From positions 1-5,173 of the forward strand of contig CADBTG010000091.1 in assembly GCA_902797475.1 (NCBI GenBank): a stretch of DNA of 5,173 bases, read 5' to 3'. Source of the DNA: an uncultured Lachnospiraceae bacterium. GTDB taxonomy: Bacteria > Bacillota > Clostridia > Lachnospirales > Lachnospiraceae. Shown one piece after another: positions 1-5,173 of the stretch. The translations under genes were made by a program, and so were the position numbers. The notes under the pieces were generated by a model. It searched no databases. It was given only the letters and a program-made list of their open reading frames with translations, and was not told where the DNA came from. Every line of letters starts with the position of its first letter. Positions within the stretch are counted from its first letter, which is position 1.

Positions 1-344
1 CGGATTTCCACCACAACATCCTTCTCATCAAGCGGATCCTTCGGCAGAAGCAGAATCTTCATCTCCTGCTCCAGGCGCTCCGCGTCTTCTTTTGCGGCAC
101 TCAGCTCTTCCTTGAGCATCTCGCGCATGTCTTCGTCGCTCTCGCTCTGCAGAAGCTCCTCGCTGTCCGCAATCGTCTCCTTTGCCTTCTTATAGGCCTC
201 ATACGCCTCCACAAGAGGCTGCATGTCACTCTGCTCTTTCATCAGCTTGCGGAAGCGGTTCGTGTCATTGGTCACGGCCGGATCGGACAGCGCAAGCTGC
301 ATCTCCTCATACCGCTTCAGCAGATCTTCTAATTTATCAAACAT
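1..344 (-). CDS. prfA: Peptide chain release factor 1 (RF1), N-terminal part, cut by window edge
   Basis: RF1 recognises UAA and UAG stop codons in the ribosomal A site and triggers peptide release. Only the first 114 codons are present; the gene runs off the left edge. Translation starts MFDKLEDLLKRYEEMQ and continues through an acidic, helical N-terminal domain to LLPKDPLDEKDVVVEIR (about residues 98-114), which is the well-known RF1/RF2 segment just before the AGTGG(E/D)EA region. The DEK-type loop and the MFDKLE opening favour RF1 over RF2. The stop-codon-reading PxT motif and the catalytic GGQ lie outside the window. The start is set by an AAGGAG ribosome binding site at 353-358, 8 nt from the ATG. 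The gene follows prmC, whose product methylates the RF1 GGQ glutamine, with a 77-nt gap, so the two are probably co-transcribed. Identification is firm from sequence memory. Confidence 0.95.
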   Translation of the reverse strand, partial: MFDKLEDLLKRYEEMQLALSDPAVTNDTNRFRKLMKEQSDMQPLVEAYEAYKKAKETIADSEELLQSESDEDMREMLKEELSAAKEDAERLEQEMKILLLPKDPLDEKDVVVEI

Positions 345-421
345 TTCTTTCTCTCCTTATAGCTTATAATCGTATGGTGTCCGGATTCTCTTCTCCGGCA
401 AATGTGAAACCTGCGATTCTG

Positions 422-1246
422 CTACAAGTGCCCCACGACCACGCGGTCATTGCCCGCATAGTCCTTTATGACTTTCACCTCGGAAAGTCCCGCGTTTCGG
501 AAGAGTTCCGATACACGGTCTGCCTGGTCATACCCGATTTCCACGATCAGATACCCTCCTTTATTTAAGTGTTTTATTCCTTCCTCCATCAGAATCCGGT
601 AAAATGTAAGGCCGTCCTCGCCGCCGTACAGCGCCGAGGCGGGCTCGTATTCCCGGACCTCCGGCATCAGTTCCTTCATCTGCTTCGCGTCAATGTAGGG
701 CGGATTGGAGACGATGACATCGTAGTGCTCTCCGATCCGTTCAAACATGTCGCTCTCTAAAAACAATATATCCGCACCGTTTTGTTCGGCGTTCGTTTTT
801 GCAACCGAAAGCGCGGCCGCCGAAATGTCCGCTGCCGTAACTTTAGCCGCTTTTCCGAGAAGCTTCAGGCTTACTGCGATGCAGCCCGTTCCCGTGCACA
901 TATCAAGCACATCGGCTCCGTTACAAAAAGGAATCGCCGTCTCCACAAGAACTTCGGTGTCCTGCCTGGGGCAGAGCGTATCCTTTGTCACATGAAAGGA
1001 AAGACCCATGAACTCCTGCACGCCGGTAATCTGCTGCAGGGGCTCTCTGCCCGCTCTTCTTCCGATCAGCTCGGCGTATGCATTAAAAATGCCGGCCGGA
1101 ATCTGTTCCGAGGCCCGCAAAAGCCAGTCGGAAAGCGTCATTCCGCTTACGAACAGAAGCAGTTCCTTCGCATCATATTCCGCATTCGGAACCTGCGCAT
1201 TTTTCAGTTGATTGACCGCTGTTTTCAGCGCTTCCCGATACGTCAT
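422..1246 (-). CDS. prmC: Release factor glutamine N5-methyltransferase PrmC (HemK)
   Basis: PrmC uses S-adenosylmethionine to methylate the glutamine of the GGQ motif in RF1 and RF2, which speeds termination; it is cytoplasmic. The 274-residue product has the usual family length. A helical N-terminal domain that binds release factor (about 1-80) is followed by PRQDTEVLVE (93-102), SAM motif I VLDMCTGTGCIAVSL (113-127), an acidic residue of motif II (TAAD, 137-140) and the glutamine-binding catalytic NPPY (181-184). The open frame extends upstream to 1327, but the family N-terminus begins at MTYREALKTA. The ATG at 1246 has a GGAGAG ribosome binding site at 1254-1259, 7 nt away, so I chose it. 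Its first 74 nt overlap the end of the upstream DUF1385 gene in another frame, which suggests translational coupling. The substrate gene prfA follows directly. No key residue appears to be missing. Confidence 0.96.
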   Translation of the reverse strand: MTYREALKTAVNQLKNAQVPNAEYDAKELLLFVSGMTLSDWLLRASEQIPAGIFNAYAELIGRRAGREPLQQITGVQEFMGLSFHVTKDTLCPRQDTEVLVETAIPFCNGADVLDMCTGTGCIAVSLKLLGKAAKVTAADISAAALSVAKTNAEQNGADILFLESDMFERIGEHYDVIVSNPPYIDAKQMKELMPEVREYEPASALYGGEDGLTFYRILMEEGIKHLNKGGYLIVEIGYDQADRVSELFRNAGLSEVKVIKDYAGNDRVVVGHL

Positions 1247-2261
1247 TGCCGTTCTCTCCGTTGATGAATGCCTTCCAGTCGAAAACCGCTTCCACGGAAG
1301 CAATCGCGCACTCCAACATGGAATCATCCGGTTCCTTCGTCGTCAGAGCCTGCATCCACATGCCGGGGCGGCTCAGAATATCCACAAGCTTATTGTTCGA
1401 GCGTCCCGCAAGCTTCAGGAATTCATAACTGATTCCCGCAACAAGCGGAAGCAGCAGAAGCCGTACGCCGAACCGGACCAAAACCTTCACGATGACCGAA
1501 TCACCGTCGTACAGCGTGAAGCAGTTCACGATGGAAAATACGAGGATGCTGATGACCATAACGAACAGCAAAAAGCTTGTGCCGCAGCGCTTATGCTCCT
1601 TTGAGGAACGGCGCGCGTTCTCCACCGTAAGCGGAAGTCCGTTCTCCACACAGTTGATGGACTTATGCTCGGCTCCGTGATAGCAGTATACACGCTTGAT
1701 GTCGGGCATCAGCGAGATGACACTAACATAGCCGACAAAGATTGCGATTCGAACGATGCCCTCGATGATGCTTGTCGCAAGGGCGCTGTCCCAGCCGGTC
1801 AGTGCCGTTACGCCTTCGGTCACCAGAACCGGAAGGAAGAAGAACAGTCCGATGGTCAGTAAAAGCGAAAGCGCGATCGTTCCGAAAATCATTCCGGGCG
1901 TCATGCCCTCGCTCTTTTCGGCCTCTGTTTCAGGCTTCTGCTTCTTCGCGGGCTTTTCGGTAACCGGCTCTCCGCCCTTCTTCGATGCGGCCGCCTTCGC
2001 CGGGTCCTCCGTGTCCTCGATGAAGTCCGCCGAGTACGTCAGCGTCTTGATTCCGATGACCATCGACTCAATCAGGTTCACAGTACCGCGAATGAACGGC
2101 CATCCGAGAAACGGCAGCTTCTCCGTTATGCTGTGCGTCTCTTTGACGTCGGTCACGATCTCTCCGTCGGAGCGACGGCAGGAAACCGCGTACAGATTCT
2201 TGTTCCGCATCATGACGCCTTCCAAAACGGCCTGTCCGCCGATTCCGGAATTCCTTCTCAT
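1173..2261 (-). CDS. DUF1385 family polytopic membrane protein (YqhQ-like)
   Basis: The 362-residue product carries the DUF1385 signature GGQAVLEGVMMR at residues 8-19, the core YHGAEHKSINCVE (194-206) and the HKRCGTSF segment (223-230). His195, His199, Cys204, His223 and Cys226 are the residues that lead the family to be described as a putative metal-dependent enzyme; the reaction is unknown. I see a hydrophobic stretch around 50-80 and four likely membrane segments near 122-147, 165-187, 228-250 and 257-280. Residues 82-120 form a Lys/Glu/Pro-rich linker that is probably cytoplasmic and poorly conserved. The start ATG has a GGGAGG ribosome binding site at 2266-2271, 4 nt upstream, and MRRNSGIGGQ matches the family opening. 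The last 24 codons (339-362) form a Ser/Gly/Glu-rich tail read across the prmC ribosome binding region and start. Placement between rpmE and prmC is common in Clostridia, to my recollection. Family assignment is secure; biochemical role is not. Confidence 0.93.
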   Translation of the reverse strand: MRRNSGIGGQAVLEGVMMRNKNLYAVSCRRSDGEIVTDVKETHSITEKLPFLGWPFIRGTVNLIESMVIGIKTLTYSADFIEDTEDPAKAAASKKGGEPVTEKPAKKQKPETEAEKSEGMTPGMIFGTIALSLLLTIGLFFFLPVLVTEGVTALTGWDSALATSIIEGIVRIAIFVGYVSVISLMPDIKRVYCYHGAEHKSINCVENGLPLTVENARRSSKEHKRCGTSFLLFVMVISILVFSIVNCFTLYDGDSVIVKVLVRFGVRLLLLPLVAGISYEFLKLAGRSNNKLVDILSRPGMWMQALTTKEPDDSMLECAIASVEAVFDWKAFINGENGNDVSGSAENSGQSTEKCAGSECGI

Positions 2262-2279
2262 ATCTTCCCTCCCGTATAG

Positions 2280-2311
2280 AAAAAGGAGTTGAGATACGGA
2301 TACCTCAACTC
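2280..2311 (-). terminator. Factor-independent terminator after rpmE, possibly leaky
   Basis: A perfect 8-bp inverted repeat pairs 2304-2311 with 2286-2293 (GAGTTGAG and CTCAACTC on the minus strand) around a 10-nt loop. It is followed on the minus strand by C and five T (2285-2280). It begins about 34 nt after the rpmE stop codon, so it would end the rpmE transcript. Stem GC content is 50% and the T run is short, so termination may be partial. The T run ends 8 nt before the DUF1385 ribosome binding site, leaving no room for a separate promoter between them. Confidence 0.75.
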
Positions 2312-2345
2312 TTTCATCATCACATTACATTCCTTAGAAATCCGA

Positions 2346-2543
2346 TTAGAAGCCGTACTTCTTGTTGAACTTCTCAATCGCGCCGCGAGCCTGAACAGCC
2401 TTCTTCTGGCCGGTGTAAAAGGCATGGCACTTGGAACAGATTTCCACATGAATCTCGGACTTGGTGGATCCGGTTACGAACTCGTTACCGCAGTTGCAGG
2501 TAACCTTTGCCTGATAGTACTTAGGCTGGATTGCTTCCTTCAT
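2346..2543 (-). CDS. rpmE: 50S ribosomal protein L31, zinc-binding (C+) type
   Basis: L31 binds the large subunit and helps bridge it to the small subunit. The 65-residue product reads MKEAIQPKYYQAKVTCNCGN and ends in the family-typical KFNKKYGF. Cys16, Cys18, Cys36 and Cys39 give the complete CxC plus CxxC zinc site, so this is the zinc-containing form and not the zinc-free paralogue made under zinc starvation. A GTG three codons upstream (2552) also opens the frame, but it lies in the ribosome binding site itself (GAGAGG, 2552-2557, 8 nt from the ATG). The ATG at 2543 also matches the family start, so I prefer it. The gene has its own promoter (2641-2669), a leader of about 90 nt with a stable hairpin, and a terminator downstream, so it is likely expressed mainly as a single-gene transcript with some read-through into DUF1385. 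Confidence 0.97.
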   Translation of the reverse strand: MKEAIQPKYYQAKVTCNCGNEFVTGSTKSEIHVEICSKCHAFYTGQKKAVQARGAIEKFNKKYGF

Positions 2544-2576
2544 GACGTTCACCTCTCTAATTCAAATATTGATATA

Positions 2577-2600
2577 GCCGCCCGGCCGAAACCAGTCGAC
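2577..2600 (-). promoter_or_regulatory. Leader hairpin of rpmE with UUCG loop (candidate L31 leader)
   Basis: In the 5' untranslated region of rpmE the minus strand can fold as a 10+4+10 hairpin. GUCGACUGGU (2600-2591) pairs with GCCGGGCGGC (2586-2577) around a UUCG loop, with one A/G mismatch and several G-U pairs. The structure ends about 19 nt before the ribosome binding site. L31 leader motifs, some proposed to bind L31 for feedback control, have been described for several bacterial groups including Firmicutes. I cannot confirm a match to any of those models from memory, so the regulatory role is inference; the pairing itself is directly visible. Confidence 0.5.
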
Positions 2601-2640
2601 CTAACATGCAAAATAATGCTTTCCAGAGGACAGCGGACTT

Positions 2641-2669
2641 ATTATAACATAGCATTTTCCGGAATGCAA
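2641..2669 (-). promoter_or_regulatory. Extended -10 vegetative promoter of rpmE
   Basis: On the minus strand a perfect TATAAT (2646-2641) is preceded by TG one base upstream (TGTTATAAT), an extended -10 element. A poor -35 TTGCAT (2669-2664) stands exactly 17 bp away. Transcription would begin near 2634, giving a leader of about 90 nt before the rpmE ATG. The spacer holds an inverted repeat GCATT-N6-AATGC (2652-2667) that overlaps the -35 box and could be an operator. Confidence 0.8.
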
Positions 2670-2692
2670 TACCCAATCTGTGAAAAATGCAA

Positions 2693-2737
2693 GGAAAACA
2701 AGGGCTTCCGGACGCTGCTTCGAAAGCATGCCGCGCC
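2693..2737 (-). terminator. Weak terminator candidate after the YD-repeat gene pair
   Basis: Just past the stop codon of the second repeat protein the minus strand can form an interrupted hairpin (2737-2710). GG pairs with CC, CGC with GCG, and TGCTT with AAGCA around a TCG loop, with a 4-nt and a 1-nt bulge. A T-rich run, TTGTTTT (2701-2695), lies 8 nt after the stem. The bulges and the distant T run make this a poor match to a classical terminator. It is the only structure between this gene and the rpmE promoter that could serve as one. Confidence 0.3.
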
Positions 2738-2739
2738 TG

Positions 2740-3903
2740 TCAGCGGAGGCCGAGCTGCGCTTTCTCCTCATCCGTCAGATTGCAGTACGGCACCGTAAGC
2801 TCAACATATTCATAGCGGTGCACGCTGTCATTTCCGGTTCCGTATGTGTCGTAAAAGATTTCCTTTACCTTACAGCCGTTTTCATCATAGAAACACTCAT
2901 AGTCGTCAATCATGCCGTCGCCGTTCGGAGAGTTGAATCCGTATCCTGTTTCGCGAATCACGCGGTCTTTTTCATCGTAGCCGTAAATGTGCCACATGGT
3001 GTACTGATGCGCGCTTAAGGATGGAGCGTCATTATAATTCTTGCGAATCAGCCTTCCCTCCCGGTCATATTCGTATCCGTAGAGCCACATCAGCGTATCC
3101 GCGTTCATGTATTTCTCTTCTTTGACAAGACGCCCGTCCTCGTATTGATAAACCGTGAAGTCTCCGATCGATCCGTCGGGAAATACGGTTTCCTCCCGGG
3201 TCAGATTTCCGTCGGTGTCATAGGTGTAGCGAATCTTCTCATGCAGTCCGCCCGCGGTTTCCATCGCATATTCCGTCTTCTGATTGTTCAAATCGTAGGA
3301 ATAAGTAACCGTATAATCCCAAGTCCTGTCTTCGCCGATATACCTGTCCTCTTTCACAATCTGACCGTCACCCCGGCGGGTCCATTCCGTGATATATTCC
3401 GTTTCTCCGTCAATGCCGGTCTGCGAAAGAAATTCCCAGACAACCCGGCCGGCTTCATCATATTGGCGTTGCCGCTTCTCAATTTCCTTTCCGTCTGAAA
3501 GCTCATTTGAAAAGGATTCCAACCAGTCCTCTCTGTACCATGTTTCCCGGTAAATCGCCTGCCCGGAGTACGGATCGTAAATCCTCTCGATGGTTTTTCT
3601 GCCCTGATCCTGATATTCCCAATCCTGATAAAGCATTTCCTTTCCGGAAGGATCCGGGCAGTAATGTTTTGTCATCCGCCATACGGTATACATCTGCTTC
3701 GTCGGATCAACCGGCACTGTCGGCGTCGCGGTTGTTTTCTGGCTTTCCTGCCCGCTTACCCCGGTCTCATCGGTTTTCTTCTTTGCTTTCTTCTTCGAAG
3801 CACCGGAAATCAGAATGATCTCCGCAGCGACTGCCACGAGGCAGATGGCGACAATCGCAATAATGAACAGTTTACGGGACTTTCCCGTCTTTTCAGGTTT
3901 CAT
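2740..3903 (-). CDS. Membrane-anchored YD/RHS-like repeat protein, paralogue 2
   Basis: I do not recognise a named gene. The 387-residue product has a basic N-terminus (MKPEKTGKSRK), one hydrophobic segment at about 12-34, a Lys-rich stretch (37-43) and a Thr/Pro linker to about 68. From about 95 to 366 come roughly ten degenerate repeats of about 26 residues built on Y-x-Y-D-x-x-G-R, for example YDEAGRVV (148-155), YDTDGNLT (228-235) and YDREGRLI (279-286). These resemble RHS/YD repeats. The end carries FYDENGC (338-344), RYEY (363-366) and VPY..LT (371-377), shared with its upstream neighbour. The basic flank before the membrane segment predicts N-in topology with the repeats outside the membrane. 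The start at 3903 has a GGGGAG ribosome binding site (3910-3915), 6 nt away; an ATG eight codons upstream lacks one. There is no RHS self-cleavage or toxin domain and the length is far below that of classic RHS proteins. YwqK/MORN-like repeats are the alternative reading. Function unknown. Confidence 0.85.
   Translation of the reverse strand: MKPEKTGKSRKLFIIAIVAICLVAVAAEIILISGASKKKAKKKTDETGVSGQESQKTTATPTVPVDPTKQMYTVWRMTKHYCPDPSGKEMLYQDWEYQDQGRKTIERIYDPYSGQAIYRETWYREDWLESFSNELSDGKEIEKRQRQYDEAGRVVWEFLSQTGIDGETEYITEWTRRGDGQIVKEDRYIGEDRTWDYTVTYSYDLNNQKTEYAMETAGGLHEKIRYTYDTDGNLTREETVFPDGSIGDFTVYQYEDGRLVKEEKYMNADTLMWLYGYEYDREGRLIRKNYNDAPSLSAHQYTMWHIYGYDEKDRVIRETGYGFNSPNGDGMIDDYECFYDENGCKVKEIFYDTYGTGNDSVHRYEYVELTVPYCNLTDEEKAQLGLR
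2806..3621 (-). repeat. YD-type repeat array within paralogue 2
   Basis: This stretch encodes about ten tandem protein repeats of 23-31 residues (residues 95-366), each centred on an aromatic-x-Tyr-Asp-x-x-Gly motif followed by a basic or hydrophobic beta-strand-like segment. The first three units are degenerate and lack the YD pair in register; the later ones (228 onward) are clearer. The copies have drifted in protein sequence, so this is an old array and not a recent expansion. Confidence 0.7.
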
Positions 3904-3939
3904 GGTTTTCTCCCCTTTACGTCTCATTTGTCATAATCT

Positions 3940-5115
3940 TTACTGTCTGTTCTCCCGGTTATACCATTCGAGGTCAGCCTCGGTAAGCATGTCATACGGG
4001 ATGGAAAATGCCATATATTCATACCGGATTGTTCCGGAAACGGTTCCGTCGTCGTGGTAGTGCACATCCTCTCTGAGGCATCCGTTCTCATCATAGAAAA
4101 AGCGCTCGTCGCTCAGAATGCCTCCGTCACGGTACACCATCGTCTCGCGAATCGGGCGGCCCTTCTCACCGAACTCATACACCGTCTTGGTGCTGTAATT
4201 GTCGGGGTTTTGGTCCTCCGATGCCATGTCGTACTTTGCGGTCATGCGGCCCGCCTCATCGTAGTCATACATACGGGTGTCAAGCCACCGTCCGTATTCG
4301 TCGTATAAAACGTCCAGGATTACGTTGCCTCTTGCGTCATATTTCTTCTCGGTCGACGTCTTATAAGAGCCGTCCTCCTGCTCCTTGACGCTTAATACCT
4401 GATGCCCTGCGCTGTCATACTCGTAACGATAGTGCTCCCTGGCATCGCCGTAGGCGCTGTGCCAGTATTGGTCCGTCTGCAGCCCGGCTTCGTTGTACTC
4501 ATAAGTGATTTCGTACTCGAGAATTACGGGTTCAATGCCGTACATAGCCTCCCGGATCAGCTGTCCTTTCCCGTTATACTCGAATATCTCGCGTTCGGGA
4601 GCCATGTGCTGGTTCTCCGAAGGTCTGTAGATGATTTCAACGACCTTTCCGGCCTCGTTATACGTACGGGTAACCGTCTCGTAAACGGAACCGTCCGTTT
4701 CAATTCTTTTGGTTTTCACCGGTCTGCCGGCGTCATCATATTCATATCTGACATGCGAATATTCCGTGCCGACGTGATCCATCTCCACATACTCCGTCAT
4801 GCGGCCTGCGGCATCATAACTCATCACGACGCCGACATACGGCGAGCCGGTGTATTCATAGTACCGCTTGATTTCGCGGTATACGGTCACAAGTCCGGAA
4901 TCCGGCGTCGGCGCCTCAGTGATTTCGACCTTTTCCGTCGGCTTCTTGGTTGCCGCCTCAGTCGGTGTAACGTTGTTTTTGTCCTTTTTGTCTTTTTTGC
5001 CGAAGACTCCCGTCAACAGCAGTATCTCCGCTGTCACGACAACGACAGCCAGCGCCAGAATTCCGGCGACGAAGTATTTCCGCCGAATTCCCTTTTTCTT
5101 TTTGTTCCGATCCAT
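3940..5115 (-). CDS. Membrane-anchored YD/RHS-like repeat protein, paralogue 1
   Basis: I do not recognise a named gene. The 391-residue product begins with a strongly basic stretch (MDRNKKKKGIRRKYF) and has one membrane segment at about 15-38 and a Lys/Asp then Thr/Pro linker (40-75). About ten repeats of roughly 26 residues follow (97-367), such as YDAAGRMT (100-107), YDDAGRPV (126-133) and YDEAGRMT (285-292). The shared cap comes last: FYDENGC (340-346), RYEY (364-367), IPY..LT (372-378). Cys346 is the only cysteine and is conserved in the paralogue. The membrane-segment ends (VTAEILLLTG here, VAAEIILISG in the neighbour) also match, so the pair arose by whole-gene duplication. The ATG at 5115 has a GGAGGG ribosome binding site (5125-5130), 9 nt away. 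A GTG at 5136 is in frame but less well placed. The frame has no stop between 5136 and the window edge, so a longer N-terminus cannot be fully excluded. Probable role at the cell surface; partner and function unknown. Confidence 0.85.
   Translation of the reverse strand: MDRNKKKKGIRRKYFVAGILALAVVVVTAEILLLTGVFGKKDKKDKNNVTPTEAATKKPTEKVEITEAPTPDSGLVTVYREIKRYYEYTGSPYVGVVMSYDAAGRMTEYVEMDHVGTEYSHVRYEYDDAGRPVKTKRIETDGSVYETVTRTYNEAGKVVEIIYRPSENQHMAPEREIFEYNGKGQLIREAMYGIEPVILEYEITYEYNEAGLQTDQYWHSAYGDAREHYRYEYDSAGHQVLSVKEQEDGSYKTSTEKKYDARGNVILDVLYDEYGRWLDTRMYDYDEAGRMTAKYDMASEDQNPDNYSTKTVYEFGEKGRPIRETMVYRDGGILSDERFFYDENGCLREDVHYHDDGTVSGTIRYEYMAFSIPYDMLTEADLEWYNRENRQ
4015..4827 (-). repeat. YD-type repeat array within paralogue 1
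   Basis: This stretch encodes about ten tandem repeats (residues 97-367) with spacing near 26 residues and the core (R/T)-Y-E-Y-(D/N)-x-x-G. It is more regular than the array in the downstream paralogue. Repeats of this type form beta-hairpins that stack into a wrapped or spiral sheet in RHS and teneurin-like proteins; with only ten units, a closed shell is unlikely. Confidence 0.75.
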
Positions 5116-5141
5116 TAATTTCTTCCCTCCACTCACAGGTC

Positions 5142-5173
5142 CTATCTTTTCTCCGCCTTCAGTATCACGGTCA
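5142..5173 (-). CDS. Possible last codons of an upstream gene
   Basis: On the minus strand one frame reads TVILKAEKR and then TAG at 5144-5142, 26 nt before the first YD-repeat gene. This could be the C-terminus of a co-transcribed upstream gene, since the spacing resembles the 36-nt gap between the two paralogues. Nine codons are too few to identify anything, and the open frame may be chance. Confidence 0.2.
   Translation of the reverse strand, partial: TVILKAEKR

Noticed and set aside
381..398. Hairpin CCGGA-N8-TCCGG between prmC and prfA
   Set aside because: Only 5 bp with an 8-nt loop and no T run on the minus strand, so it is not a convincing terminator; no promoter with acceptable -35/-10 spacing was found in this 77-nt gap either.
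782..1264. 160-codon open frame on the plus strand
   Set aside because: Antisense to prmC, which has all its catalytic motifs; the shadow is Arg-rich with no domain.
1756..2292. 178-codon open frame on the plus strand
   Set aside because: Antisense to the DUF1385 gene, whose family motifs are unmistakable; the plus-strand product is low-complexity Ser/Pro-rich with no family resemblance.
2289..2798. 169-codon open frame on the plus strand across rpmE and its promoter
   Set aside because: It is the shadow of rpmE plus its leader and has no identifiable features; a ribosomal protein gene and promoter on the other strand explain the region.
2740..5115. Contact-dependent or RHS polymorphic toxin with immunity gene
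   Set aside because: The proteins lack a C-terminal toxin domain, an RHS core self-cleavage motif, secretion-system partners and an adjacent small immunity gene; the shared cap also argues against variable toxin tips.
4402..5118. 238-codon open frame on the plus strand
   Set aside because: It lies wholly antisense to the first YD-repeat gene. Its translation shows no recognisable domain, and the minus-strand frame has a membrane segment, regular repeats and a good ribosome binding site.
1..5173. CRISPR array, tRNA, rRNA or insertion sequence
   Set aside because: No short direct repeats with regular spacers, no cloverleaf or rRNA-like segments, and no transposase or terminal inverted repeats were seen; the only repeats are diverged protein-level YD units.

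Overview
The window reads as a chromosomal segment of a mid-GC Clostridia-type Firmicute, most likely of the Lachnospiraceae kind. This rests on the gene order rpmE, DUF1385 membrane protein, prmC, prfA, which I recall as typical of Clostridia (Bacillus has a different arrangement), on strong GGAGG-like ribosome binding sites, and on a four-cysteine L31. No marker gene fixes the genus. Every gene I can support lies on the minus strand, so transcription runs from right (5173) to left (1).

Right half (about 2710-5115): two tandem, same-strand paralogues of 391 and 387 residues lie 36 nt apart. Each has a short basic N-terminus, one membrane-spanning segment, a charged and Thr/Pro-rich linker, about ten YD/RHS-like repeats of roughly 26 residues, and the same C-terminal cap (FYDENGC, then RYEY, then a Pro-Tyr and Leu-Thr motif). 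They look like small surface-anchored repeat proteins of unknown role. A weak terminator candidate follows the second one.

Middle (2346-2669): an extended -10 promoter starts the ribosomal protein L31 gene (rpmE). The leader of about 90 nt holds a strong UUCG-capped hairpin, a candidate autoregulatory leader. A factor-independent terminator follows rpmE and lies directly before the next ribosome binding site, so it may act as an attenuator.

Left half (1-2261): a DUF1385 (YqhQ-type) polytopic membrane protein overlaps by 74 nt, out of frame, with prmC, the methyltransferase that modifies the GGQ glutamine of release factors. Next comes prfA (release factor 1), the PrmC substrate, cut by the window edge after 114 codons. 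L31, PrmC and RF1 make this a translation locus with an uncharacterised membrane protein embedded in it.

I did not find a clearly new defence or mobile system. The most unusual items are the paralogous YD-repeat membrane proteins, the long DUF1385/prmC overlap and the structured rpmE leader.
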